A stretch of DNA of 64,000 nucleotides from Sipunculus nudus. Taxonomy: Eukaryota > Annelida > Sipuncula > Golfingiida > Sipunculidae. The notes beneath the pieces were generated by a model. It saw only the letters and a list, made by a program, of their open reading frames with translations, had not been told where the DNA came from and made no database searches. The number at the start of each line of letters is the position of its first letter. The stretch's first letter is position 1. The position numbers and the translations under genes are program-made. This document shows, piece after piece, positions 39,285 to 49,948 of this stretch. The stretch spans positions 60,707,676 to 60,771,675 of the forward strand of contig CM049316.1 of assembly GCA_026874595.1 (NCBI GenBank). The letters run 5' to 3'.

Positions 39285-42200
39285 TACTATTAGAAAGAGT
39301 TCTGTACCTGGTTTAAATGATATGTACTTTTGCCAGGGATGCTGCCTTATGGTGACTCGGTGGCTATATATATGTTATCCGCATGGCTCATCAGGATATA
39401 GATAAAAGGATTCATGGTTTGTATGGTCGAGGACATCCACTATATATATTATAAGTCCGTGTTGATAATGCGTCACCCTGTTATTAATCAATGTATGACA
39501 GTTTTATCAAGGCCGACTCCCTGACAGAGATGAATATAATGTGTCCAGGTTGATGTTGGTTCCCTGACAGAGATGAATATAATGTGTCCAGGTTGATGTT
39601 GGTTCCCTGACAAAGATGAATATAATGTTTCCAGGTTGATGTTTGTTCCGTGGTAGAGATAGATATAATGTCTCCAGGTTGATGTTGGTTCCCTGACAGA
39701 GATGAATATAATGTTTCCAGGTTGATGTTTGTTCCCTGGTAGAGATAGATATAATGTCTCCAGGTTGATGTTGGTTCCCTGACAGAGATAAATATAATGT
39801 GTCCAGGTTGATGTAGGTTCCCTGACAGAGGTGAATATAATGTGTCCAGGTTGATGTAGGTTCCCTGACAGAGGTGAATATAATGTATCCAGGTTTATGT
39901 TGGTTCCCTGGTACAGATAAATATAATGTCTCCAGGCTGATGTTGGTTCCCTGACAGAGATGAATATAATGTGTCCTGGTTGATGTTGGTTCCCTGGTAC
40001 AGATAAATATAATGTCTCCAGGCTGATGTTGGTTCCCTGACAGAGATAAATATAATGTGTCCAGGTTGATGTTGGTTCCCTGACAGAGGTAAATATACTG
40101 TCTCCTGGTTGATGTTGGTTCCCTGACAGAGGTGAATATAATGTGTCCAGGTTGATGTTGGTTCCCTGACAGAGGTGAATATAATGTGTCCAGGTTGATG
40201 TTGGTTCCCTGACAGAGATAAATAAAATGTGTCCAGGTTGATGTTGGTTCCCTGACAGAGGTGAATATAATGTCTCCAGGTTGATGTTGGTTCCCTGACA
40301 GAGGAAAATATAATGTTTCCAGGTTTATGTTGGTTCCCTGGTACAAATAAATATAATGTCTCCAGGCTGATGTTTGTTCCCTGACAGAGATGAATATAAT
40401 GTGTCCTGGTTGATGTTGGTTCCCTGGTACAGATAAATATAATGTCTCCAGGCTGATGTTGGTTCCCTGACAGAGATAAATATAATGTGTCCAGGTTGAT
40501 GTTGGTTCCCTGACAGAGGTAAATATACTGTCTCCTGGTTGATGTTGGTTCCCTGACAGAGATAGATATAATGTCTCCAGGTTGATGTTGGTTCCCTGAC
40601 AGAGATGAATATAATGTTTCCAGGTTGATGTTTGTTCCCTGGTAGAGATAGATATAATGTCTCCAGGTTGATGTTGGTTCCCTGACAGAGGTGAATATAA
40701 TGTGTCCAGGTTGATGTAGGTTCCCTGACAGAGGTGAATATAATGTATCCAGGTTTATGTTGGTTCCCTGGTACAAATAAATATAATGTCTCCAGGCTGA
40801 TGTTTGTTCCCTGACAGAGATGAATATAATGTGTCCTGGTTGATGTTGGTTCCCTGGTACAGATAAATATAATGTCTCCAGGCTGATGTTGGTTCCCTGA
40901 CAGAGATAAATATAATGTGTCCAGGTTGATGTTGGTTCCCTGACAGAGGTAAATATACTGTCTCCTGGTTGATGTTGGTTCCCTGACAGAGGTGAATATA
41001 ATGTGTCCAGGTTGATGTTGGTTCCCTGACAGAGGTGAATATAATGTGTCCAGGTTGATGTTGGTTCCCTGACAGAGGTGAATATAATGTCTCCAGGTTG
41101 ATGTTGGTTCCCTGACAGAGGTGAATATAATGTCTCCAGGCTGATGTTGGTTCCCTGACAGAGATGAATATAATGTGTCCAGGTTGATGTTGGTTCCCTG
41201 GTAGAGATAAATATAATGTCTCCAGGCTAATGTTGGTTCCCTGGTAGAGATAAATATAAAGTCTCCAGGCTGATTTTGGTTCCCTGACAGGGGTGAATAT
41301 AATGTGTCCAGGTTGATGTTGGTTCCCTGGTACAGATAAATATAATGTCTCCAGGCTGATGTTGGTTCCCTGACAGAGGTGAATATAATGTGTCCAGGTT
41401 GATGTTGGTTCCCTGAGAGAGATATATATATAATGTGTCCAGGTTGATGTTTGTTCCCTGGTACAGATAAATAAAATGTTTCCAGGTTGATGTTGGTTCC
41501 CTGACAGAGGTGAATATAATGTGTCCAGGTTGATGTTGGTTCCCTGGTAGAGATAAATATAATGTCTCCAGGCTGATGTTGGTTCCCTGACAGAGGTGAA
41601 TATAATGTGTCCAGGTTTATGTTGGTTCCCTGACAGAGATAAATATAATGTCTCCAGGTTGATGTTTGTTCCCTGACAGAGGTGAATATAATGTGTCCAG
41701 GTTGATGTTGGTTACCTGGTAGAGATAAATATAATGTCTCCAGGCTGATGTTGGTTCCCTGACAGAGATGAATATAATGTGTCCAGGTTGATGTTGGTTC
41801 CCTGGTAGAGATAAATATAATGTCTCCAGGCTGATGTTGGTTCCCTGACAGAAATGAATATAATGTGTCCAGGTTGATGTTGGTTCCCTGGTAGAGATAA
41901 ATATAATGTCTCCAGGCTGATGTTGGTTCCCTGACAGAGATAAATATAATGTGTCCAGGTTGATGTTGGTTCCCTGACAGAGGTGAATATAATGTCTCCA
42001 GGTTGATGTTGGTTCCCTGACAGAGATAAATATAATGTGTCCAGGTTGATGTTGGTTCCCTGACAGAGAGAAATATAATGTGTCCAGGTTGATGTTGGTT
42101 CCCTGACAGAGGTGAATATAATGTGTCCAGGTTGATGTTGGTTCCCTGACAGAGGTGAATATAATGTGTCCAGGTTGATGTTGGTCCCCTGACAGAGATA

Positions 42201-45200
42201 AATATAATGTGTCCAGGTTGATGTTTGTTCCCTGATACAGATAAATATAATGTCTCCAGGCTGATGTTGGTTCCCTGACAGAGGTGAATATAATGTGTCC
42301 AGGTTGATGTTTGTTCCCTGATACAGATAAATATAATGTCTCCAGGTTGATTTTGGTTCCCTGACAGAGATAAATATAATGTGTCACCAGTTGATGTTGG
42401 TTCACTGGTAAAGATCTATAAATGTCACCAGGTGAATGTTCGTTTCTTGGTAAAGTTAATATAATGTCACCAGGTTGATGTCTGTTCCCCGGTAAAGTTA
42501 TATATAAATGACACTTGATTGATGTTTGTTCAATACCAAGAATAAATATATTGTCACCAGGTTTATGTTTGCTACATACTTAAGATAAATCTAAATGCTA
42601 CCAGGTTAAGAGAAAAATATAAATGTCACCAGGTTGATGTTTGTTACATGGTAGAGAGAAAAATAATGTCTCCAGATATGATGTTTGTTACCTGGTAAAG
42701 ATATATATAAAAGTCACCAGGTTGATGTTTGTTCCCTGGTAAAGAGAAAAATAATGTCTCCAGGTTTATGTTTGTTCCCTGGTAAAGATAAATATAATAT
42801 CACGAGGTTTATGTTTGTACCCTGGCAGACATATATATAAACATCACCAGGTTGATATTTGTTCCCTTGTTAAAATAAGAGAAATATTCCAGGTTGATGT
42901 TCGTTCCCTGGTACATATAATATTCCAGGTAGATGTTGTTGACCCAGGTAAATAAAGTTGAAATGTTCCAGGTTGATGTTTTTCTCCTTTGTTAAAATAA
43001 GAGAAATATTCCAGGTTGATGTTTGTCCCCTTGTTAAAATAAGAGAAATATTCCAGGTTGATGTTTTTTCCCTTGTAAAAATAAGAGAAATATTCCAGGT
43101 TTATGTTTGTTCCCCGGTACATATAATATTCTAGGTAGATGTTGTTGACCCTGGTAAATAAAGTTGAAATGTTCCAGGTCTATATTGTTCTCTGGTAATT
43201 AAAAAAGGATTTTATACAACCAGGTAGCTGTTTGTTCCTTGAAATTAAAAAAAATCGAAATGTTCCAGGTTTATAATTTACCCTGGTAAATGCAAAATAT
43301 TTTACACAAACAGGTTTATGTTTGTTTCCTGGTAAATACAAGCTGAAATATTCCAGGTTGATGTTTGTTCCCTGGTAAACATTAACCATTTTACACAAAC
43401 ACGATTATGTTTGTTCCCTGGTAAATACAAGCTGAAATATTCCTGGTTGATGTTTGGCCCCTGGTAAACATTAACCATTTTACACAAACAGGATTATGTT
43501 TGTTCCCTGGTAAATACAAGCTGAAATATTCCTGGTTGATGTTTGTTCCCTGGTAAACATTAACCATTTTACACAAACAGGATTATGTTTGTTCCCTGGT
43601 AAATACAAGCTGATATAATCCAGGTTGATGTTTGTTCCCTGGTAAATAAAGTTGAAATATGCCAGGTTTATGTTTGTTTTCTGGAAAATACAAATTGAAA
43701 TATTCCAGGTGATGTCTGCTCCCTGGTAAATACACAATATTTTACACAACTAGGTTGATGTTTGTTCCCTCGTAAATATAAAACTTGCAGGCTGTACAAT
43801 ATGTATAATATACATCAGATATGAATAGTTATATAAGCTATATAGGCTGAGCCTTTGTATGATGTTTAAAGCGTCTGCATATTTATACAATTGTTGCAAT
43901 AGGTAATAGGAATTTGCCTTTTATTCATTGGACTCATTCATTTTTTGCATTTATTGATATTTGAGTGTTTTCCCCTTTTGATTTGCATTTCTGCTGGTGG
44001 TTTAATATTTTTTTCAGATGCCCCTGAGGAAGTGCAAAGCCCCTTGTCACCTTGTGGAAGAGGACTTTTCTGTTTCATGCAAGCGAGGTTGTAAGGTCTG
44101 CCTATATTAATAATGCAGATACACTACCAACATCCTCCACAATCGTCGGACATGGACAATTTCAAGCTCTAGTTTCTACCATGTCAGAGAAAGTCGGCCC
44201 TGACATCTTTCAAAATATCCATATCAAGACTTGGTCCCCAAAAATCACCAAATAACTTCTGTTGGATGCACAACATGTCTTACCCAGAGTTCAACTCAAT
44301 TAATGCAGGTATTCTGGTGATGCCTCGTCAAAATCATATTGTTCCACTCAAGATTCCATTGACTATCTAAAGCATTTAGGGCTAAACTGTAGTTTGCCAA
44401 AATTGATATAGGAGCTGCATTCCCCCTTATACCCATCTGCCCTAAATTAAAAAAAAAAACTTTTTTTGGCAGGATCAGTTTTATTATGATTAATGATAAC
44501 CTATGAACTGCGAATCATCATAGAGCATCTTTGAAAACATTCAGCACAGCTTTAAAATTTGTTACTTTCAAATCATGCCTGATGGGTGCTATAGTTTATG
44601 TTCTGAATGATTTTCTTTTTATAAAAGATAGCCCTGCCAAAACTGTGATGAGGCTGTTCTGGCTGCACTCTGACTTCTTAAGCAACAGCAATTGTCTTTC
44701 CCCACTGACTTTTCAACAAGCCTGATCCAACGGCCAGTGAGATCATCTGCAGGCTCTTTGCTGGTGCTCGCAGATTTACTTCTTCAGTTGATTTGCGTTT
44801 CCCTATCACTTATTCTGTCTTTTACCAATTGCTATCTGCCCTGAGACACACTGTTCAGTCCATTTACCTGAGGAGTCTGTTCTCTGCATTAAACCTCACT
44901 TGTTTTCATGGATGCTTCTGAGTTGATGAGCTTATTCCTTCCAGTAGGCATGTAATACACAATGCCATTCAGGTGTCTGATATATCTTTCTCTTGTGACA
45001 AAAATTCAACAGCTCGTATCACACTTCGTCATAGTAAAAATATGCCGTTTGGTCGCTGTCATGTCATTGTACTTCAGTCCAAAGCTGCAGGTCCTAGCCC
45101 TGTTGCTTCTCTTCATAAATTCTGCCAAGCATGAGGAAGCCTTCCTGGGCCCCTTTTAGGATCTCCCCCTGGATGCCCCATATCCCACGCTCAATTTAGC

Positions 45201-48200
45201 CCGTGATTTTCATTATTGTAACCTTGACACCCAGAAATTTAAAGGCCATAGCTTTTGGATCGGAGCTGCCACAGAGACAGCTGCTCAAGGCAACACAGAT
45301 GCCCAAATACGCAATCTTGGAAATCAAATGCATTTATAAAATATATCAGATTAAACATGGCTCATTGAATCCATGTGTAAAAGTCATGTTTTCTTAGCAG
45401 TTTTATCTGTACCCTTATAGCCGTGTACCTACAGTTATGTACCCCTCCTTGTCTTTATATGTATTTATATTTTGCAGGGATGGTGTCTCAAGTGAGCCTA
45501 TTTCATGACCATGTAGTTGTTATATCTTCAGGAATAGTGTCTCAAGTGAGCCTATTCCATGACCATGTAGTTGTTATAGCTTCAGGAATAGTGTCTAAAG
45601 TGAGCCTATTTCATGACCATGTAGTTGTTATAGCTTCAGGAATAGTGTCTAAAGTGAGCCTATTTCATGACCATGTAGTTGTTATAGCTTCAGGAATAGT
45701 GTCTAAAGTGAGCCTATTTCATGACCATGTAGTTGCTATAGCTTCAGGAATAGTGTCTAAAGGGAGCCTATTTCATGACCATGTAGTTGTTATAGCTTCA
45801 GGAATAGTGTCTAAAGTGAGCCTATTTCATGAACATGTAGTTGTTATAGCTTCAGGAATAGTGTCTAAAGTGAGCCTATTTCATGACCATGTAGTTGCTA
45901 TAGCTTCAGGAATAGTGTCTAAAGTGAGCCTATTTCATGACCATGTAGTTGTTATAGCTTCAGGAATAATGTCTAAAGTGAGCCTATTACATGACCATGT
46001 AGTTGTGATAGCTTCAGGAATAGTGTCTAAAGTGAGCCTATTTCATGACCATGTAGTTGTGATAGCTTCAGGAATAGTGTCTAAAGTGACCCCATTTCAT
46101 GACCATGTAGTTGTTATAGCTTCAGGAATAGTGTCTAAGGTGAGCCTATTTCATGACCATGTAGTTGCTATAGCTTCAGGAATAGTGTCTAAAGTGAGTC
46201 TATTTCATGACCATGTAGTTGTTATAGCTTCAGGAATAGTGTCTAAAGTGAGCCTATTTCATGACCATGTAGTTGTTATAGCTTCAGGAATAGTGTCTAA
46301 AGTGAGCCTATTTCATGACCATGTAGTTGTTATAGCTTCAGGAACAGTGTCTAAAGTGAGCCTATTTCATGACCATGTAGTTGTTATAGCTTCAGGAATA
46401 GTGTCTAAAGTGAGACTTTTTCATGACCATGTAGTTGTTATAGCTTCAGGAATAGTGTCTAAAGTGAGCCTATTTCATGACCATGTAGTTGTTTATCTTC
46501 AGGAATAGTGTCTAAAGTGAGCCTATTTCATGACCATGTAGTTGTTATAGCTTCAGGAATAGTGTCTAAAGTGAGCCTATTTCATGACCATGTAGTTGTT
46601 ATAGCTTCAGGAATAGTGTCCAAAGTGAGCCTATTTCATGACCATGTAGTTGTTATAGCTTCAGGAATAGTGTCTTAAGTGAACCTATTTCATGACCATG
46701 TAGTTGTTATAGCTTCAGGAATAGTGTCTAAAGTGAGCCTTTTTCATGACCATGTAGTTGGTATAGCTTCAGGAATAGTGTCTAAAGTGAACCTATTTCA
46801 TGACCATGTAGTTGTTATAGCTTCAGGAATAGTGTCTAAAGTGAGCCTATTTCATGACCATGCAGTTGTTATAGTCTCAGAAATAGTGTCTAAAGTGAGC
46901 CTATTTCATGACCATGTAGTTGCTATAGCTCCAGGAATAGTGTCTAAATTGAACCTATTCTATGATCATTATGTAATTTGTTTTAAAACACTTTCAGGGA
47001 TAGTGTCTCAAGTATGCCTTTTTCCATGTTCATTATGTAATACGTTATAACTTTCAGGGATAGTGTCTAAAGTGAGCCTATTCCATGACCATCATATAAT
47101 TTTTATAACTTTCAGGAAAAGTGTCTCAAGTGAGCCTTTTCCATGATCATTATGTAATTTGTTTTAAAATTAATTCAGGGATAGTGTCTCAAATGAGCCT
47201 ATTACATGTTAATTATGTAATCTGTTATAACTTTCAGCAATAATGTCTCAAGCGAGCCTACTCCATGACCATCATATAATTGTTATTACTTTTAGGAATA
47301 GTGTCTCAAGTGAGCCTTTTCCATGACCATTATGTAATAATTTATAACTTTCAGGGATTGTGTCTCAAGTGAGCATATTCCATAACCATCATGTAATTGC
47401 GGTAACATTCAGGGATGATGTCTCAAGTGAGCCTATTCCTGTGCTACTATTATTTTCTTTATACGCATGGGTAGTGTCTTATATCAGCCTACTGCATATT
47501 CATTCTGCTGTCTTTTCACTTACAATATGCATATGTAAGTCAAAGCCTGGCTTAATTATGTTTTATGTTCAAACTATCATATTTTCAGCTGTCAATCTAT
47601 TATATTCTCCTCCTCTAAAGGGGATTAATTGTTCACTTATGTGTGACCAGTATAAAGCTCTCTTAATTGTACCTGATTCAGGCGTGGATCCAAGGGGGGG
47701 GGGGAGGGTTTTGCTCTCAACAAACAACTTTTTTTTAGACAAATCTTATCCAGACAGGTAGTTTTGGGGGTTAAGCCCTCCCCCCCCCCCCGCTCTATAA
47801 CCAACGACCCTTTCTTTTAGACAATTTTTATTCATGACACCCATTGTCCCCTCCCTGGAAAAAATCCTAGATCCGCGCCTGTGGTTTATTAACTATTCTC
47901 TTAGTTTATGATGTCTAATACCTCATTTTAATTGTCTGTAGAAGGCTGATTGTATTTGTAGAGCTGGTGTCTCATGTGAGCCCATTCCTTGATAGTTCAT
48001 ATTTTTGTACTGAGAAGTTTGCATATGTTTAGGCTGTAGACCATTTGACGTTCCAGCTTTGTATATTACTGATATAGCTTTCCTTTTAATACCCTTACCT
48101 CTACCCTGTGATGCAAGCAGCAGTTTCTTTGTATGGTGGGGGACACTTTGCGTCCGGTGGCGGTTTTGACCCCACCATACCTGGGTTTTGTTACTTATGT

Positions 48201-48449
48201 GATATTATTTTGTCATTTTGGGGTGCGGGATAATTAATAAAATTGTTGGCCCATGTGGGGTCCATAATCAATCAACTGATGTCTCATGTTTTAATGTGTG
48301 CCTGCATGGGCCTGAATATGGTTCTTAAATATATTATGTAAGAGAGGAAAATTCCCGCTATAATGTTGTTATTTAACCACAGTTTTATACAAAGACGTAC
48401 TGTGATACCAAATCACTTCAAGTGACGGAGATTTCTGGTGTAAGGAAAT

Positions 48450-48494
<45 letters not shown>

Positions 48495-48580
48495 AATATA
48501 TATATAAAGAGACAGAGAGAGAAAAGGAAAGAGAGAGAGAGAACTGAAAGAGACTTATAAAGAAGTATAAAAACAAATAC

Positions 48581-48621
<41 letters not shown>

Positions 48622-48722
48622 TATATATAAACAATAAACAAAGTAATATAAACAACAAATACCTGCAAACAGAACATCAAGAGTACCGCCAGAAATGGGC
48701 GATAAATAATTACATCCATCAT
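28761..48722 (-). CDS. Mucin-like type I membrane protein (five exons, 788 aa)
   Basis: Predicted cell-surface glycoprotein of unknown family. The coding exons are 48722-48663, 34940-33227, 32572-32553, 30771-30692 and 29253-28761 (60+1714+20+80+493 nt). All introns are GT-AG and all junction phases agree, giving 788 residues and a TGA stop. In order: signal peptide (residues 1-20, core FLAVLLMFCL, then VTHA before a Thr-rich start); Thr/Ser/Glu-rich ectodomain to about 590 with nine 30-32-residue repeats (about 64-341) and many N-x-T/S sites; one membrane helix (about 600-624, IVVVAVVIPVLLLIVLVV) followed by the stop-transfer CYRRKK; and a 164-residue cytoplasmic tail with YHKV and YGYEF tyrosines and an acidic C-terminus. 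Only one ectodomain cysteine (SDVC) lies near the membrane. There is no recognisable adhesion or enzyme domain. The role is inferred from architecture only. Confidence 0.8.
29254..30691 (-). other. Intron 4 of the mucin-like gene
   Basis: 1438-bp GT-AG intron. Contains a 17-bp C-tract near 29337 and a hAT-like end (ATCCGCCCCTG near 29550) with no partner found. No exon seen. Confidence 0.85.
30692..30771 (-). CDS. Mucin-like gene exon 4, transmembrane helix
   Basis: 80 nt between acceptor CACTTGTAG and donor GTATGT. It encodes TLIVVV then AVVIPVLLLIVL then VVIVVACY, an unbroken hydrophobic run of about 24 residues, and ends with AG of an arginine codon (phase 2). Confidence 0.88.
30772..32552 (-). 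other. Intron 3 of the mucin-like gene
   Basis: 1781-bp GT-AG intron with an (ATA)n tract (30803-30850), a small hairpin (31348-31456), a C-tract near 31580 and an (AC)n run. No further exon fits the reading frame. Confidence 0.8.
31348..31456. repeat. Inverted repeat with about 43-bp arms
   Basis: The left arm 31348-31390 and the complement of 31411-31456 share TTACTTTTCAA, ATTTCGTAGC and CGCTTCCACT. The loop is about 20 nt. Probably a small foldback or MITE remnant within intron 3. Confidence 0.85.
32553..32572 (-). CDS. Mucin-like gene exon 3, 20-nt microexon
   Basis: Flanked by acceptor TATTATACAG and donor GTAAGTTT. Its 20 nt complete the split glycine codon and add SILGLT, leading straight into the membrane helix. 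Without it, exon 2 (phase 1) cannot join the transmembrane exon (phase 0) in frame. Its existence is inferred from splice sites and phase, not from a transcript. Confidence 0.72.
32573..33226 (-). other. Intron 2 of the mucin-like gene
   Basis: 654-bp AT-rich GT-AG intron between the ectodomain exon and the microexon. Nothing else seen. Confidence 0.75.
33227..34940 (-). CDS. Mucin-like gene exon 2, Thr/Ser-rich ectodomain
   Basis: 1714 nt open throughout, bounded by the acceptor TTAATTGTAG and donor GTAAGT. Codes 571 residues plus one base. Nine tandem units (nt 34811-33978) share a pattern of TTVN(E/G), a tryptophan or arginine block, SPDxL(T/L)S and LEKxE. Units 2-3 and 4-5 are a duplicated 61-residue pair spaced exactly 183 nt. 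The last 240 residues are Ser/Thr/Pro-rich without clear repeats, ending SDVCVKPQT. Confidence 0.9.
37197..37279. repeat. (CT)n(TA)n compound microsatellite
   Basis: A pure CT tract (37197-37228) runs directly into a pure TA tract (37229-37279). Confidence 0.97.
38213..38262. repeat. (TA)n microsatellite
   Basis: About 25 uninterrupted TA units. Confidence 0.97.
39214..39282. repeat. (TA)n microsatellite
   Basis: About 34 uninterrupted TA units, just upstream of the 43-bp minisatellite. Confidence 0.97.
39513..42405. repeat. 43-bp minisatellite, about 67 copies, with 430-bp higher order
   Basis: The unit contains TTCCCTGACAGAG, AATATAATGT and CCAGGTTGATGTTGG. Spacing is 43 bp (for example 39560 and 39603). 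A marked variant (AGGTTTATGTTGGTTCCCTG) recurs at 39891, 40321 and 40751, exactly 430 bp (10 units) apart, and again at 41613 after two more such steps. Since 43 is 3n+1 and the minus strand lacks stops, long minus-strand frames of 262-293 codons arise by chance, cycling through all frames with a 43-residue period; I do not call them genes. Confidence 0.96.
42406..43777. repeat. Diverged flank of the 43-bp minisatellite, partly 89-bp period
   Basis: Units keep the core CAGGTTGATGTTTGTTCCCT but vary in length and spacer. From about 43302 to 43610 they alternate as a two-unit repeat of exactly 89 bp (CAAGCTGAAATATTC type and ACATTAACCATTTTACACA type). The divergence suggests an older, less homogenised edge of the array. 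Confidence 0.9.
43990..45400 (+). pseudogene. Fossil tyrosine-recombinase-like element (DIRS/Crypton type?)
   Basis: A broken, old coding remnant on the plus strand. Its 3' part still shows the tyrosine-recombinase style HSFWIGAAT...AAQG motif with an upstream region like the catalytic core of recombinases carried by DIRS-type elements and Cryptons. Several breaks are present; ends and terminal repeats could not be defined. Family assignment is tentative. Confidence 0.5.
45474..46960. repeat. 54-bp minisatellite, about 27 copies
   Basis: The unit contains GTGTCTAAAGTGAGCCTATT, TCATGACCATGTAGTTGTTA and TAGCTTCAGGAATA. Because 54 is a multiple of three, plus-strand frames stay open (361 codons, 18-residue period GIVSKVSLFHDHVVVIAS). 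Differences between copies change amino acids freely, and the frame is lost near 46495 and by a stop near 46675, so this looks non-coding. Confidence 0.96.
46961..47440. repeat. Degenerate copies of the 54-bp minisatellite
   Basis: About eight units of roughly 60 bp keeping GTGTCTCAAGTGAGCCT and CAT(C/T)AT(A/G)TAAT but diverged and lengthened. An isolated echo (GGTGTCTCATGTGAGCCCATTCC) lies near 47965. This is an old edge beside a homogenised core. Confidence 0.85.
47679..47881. mobile_element. Small MITE with CAGGCG(T/C)GGATC ends
   Basis: The left end CAGGCGTGGATC and the complement of the right end GATCCGCGCCTG match over 12 bp with one mismatch. Long G- and C-tracts follow each end. The 203-bp length and CAGG start suggest a hAT-type MITE; no matching 8-bp flank is seen, so the class is uncertain. 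Confidence 0.65.
48452..48629. repeat. Two (TA)n tracts around a GAGA-rich spacer
   Basis: TA tracts at 48452-48490 and 48584-48629 with an (AG)n-rich piece between. The second tract ends only about 30 bp from the exon 1 donor of the mucin-like gene. Confidence 0.95.
48663..48722 (-). CDS. Mucin-like gene exon 1, signal peptide
   Basis: Twenty codons from ATGATG to CAG, then the donor GTATTTG. It reads MMDVIIYRPF then LAVLLMFCLQ, a classic hydrophobic signal core, and ends in phase 0, the phase the next exon needs. The join places VTHA just after the core, a plausible signal-peptidase site before KNTTDTT. The second ATG at 48719 is an alternative start. Its distance (13.7 kb) from exon 2 makes this the least certain exon. 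Confidence 0.7.
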
Positions 48723-49945
48723 ATTCCCTCGCGGCGGGCAGGCAGGCTCATCAGTAGCTTAATTCTCTCTTGTGCACTTCTACAATCAAGCAGCTTCTCA
48801 ACTGTTCCTCCGGAAGCATTCGAGGGGTCAACAGATGCAGACTCTCACGCCTTTGCGACGAGTTAAAAATTTCAGGAAATCGAGTGGATTATCCATATAT
48901 TTTAGCAGGAATAACGTAATGACAGTGATCAGAAATCTGGGCCCGATCCTAAGAGATGAATGAAGGGTGGGCCGGCGGCACTATGTAACCCCCCCGAAGT
49001 GGCCAACGCTACCACGCATATCCGCATTTCTCGTATGGCCGATGTGTTTGGTCGTTATACATACAGCTATCAAAATTCTCTATAAACACTTAATGACTAA
49101 TTAAGTACAGCGTGGATGCTCACGTTTCCCGACTGTTGAAGAGGGAAGTTTTGTTAATCACCGCATGAAACTGAAAGATTTTTTTTATATACAGATCAAT
49201 ATGTTAGATAAAGCAGAGATTAACCGATTACAACTCATATAATTATCTGATTCACTTATTTTAAAATATGAGTACAATAAAATTCATGTAACCCTATACG
49301 CTTTATGATCCCCCACGAGAGGTGTATATATAAACGTATTACTCATGACATACATCCGGCCTGAAAACGCAACCGATACACACAGATCATATTGTGTCCC
49401 GTCACAGTGCTTATTAACAGCATCCTTAATCTAATAAATCATCTCTCGTGATTAGAGGGTAGGATCAGAATCCTTCCTGGTCCTCCGCGCTCACGGACAC
49501 TCACTGACTGGGAGTCCTCAGTACAAGTGTACGTAGTTACACATGTACATGTACATAGCTTAATAAGTGTGTTCCTGTAACAAGTACCCGCCTAGCTTGT
49601 GTGGTTGTGGGACTAACTATGCGGTGATCGAAGGGTGCATATTGTTACCTACGACCTTTGCCATGTTAGGAGGCCATGTTTTCACTCATGTTGGCTTGTT
49701 ATTTTATGGTTTTTTTTTATGTTATTGAAATAACGCAAGAATATATATCTCTGTTCAGTGCGGATCTTGATATTTTTTTTCTTGCGCGGAAGTATGCGCT
49801 CTGCTGAATGCCATCTTGTTGTTTTTCAGTTCTTGCTGTTGGTTACTGGTGCGGTCGTTCTCTGAGTGCACCGATTTCACCTCACGTACACACATCCTCA
49901 AACTTGTATACTCACACGTAGGCATAAACGCAAATGCGTGCACAC
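48723..49945. promoter_or_regulatory. Upstream region of the mucin-like gene
   Basis: Immediately 5' of the signal exon the sequence turns GC-richer (CGCGGCGGGCAGGCAGGC at about 48731-48748), as expected of a 5' UTR or proximal promoter; the rest is AT-rich without recognised motifs. No TATA box can be assigned with confidence. Confidence 0.4.
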
Positions 49946-49948
49946 TTA

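Larger units (their letters stand above)
34941..48662 (-). other. 13.7-kb first intron of the mucin-like gene
   Basis: Runs from the signal exon donor to the ectodomain acceptor. 34941-39512 is AT-rich DNA with three dinucleotide tracts and no exon. Then come two minisatellites, a recombinase-like fossil, and a small MITE. The intron call depends on exon 1 being right. Confidence 0.65.

Noticed and set aside
39507-42405. Long minus-strand open frames of 262-293 codons
   Set aside because: By-product of a stop-free 43-bp tandem repeat; no start context, no selection on codons, and all frames are equally open.
45423-46508. 361-codon plus-strand open frame (18-residue repeats)
   Set aside because: By-product of a 54-bp minisatellite; copies differ freely at the amino-acid level and the frame breaks within the homogeneous array.
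48449-48658. Tyr/Ile-rich minus-strand frame
   Set aside because: Translation of TA microsatellites.
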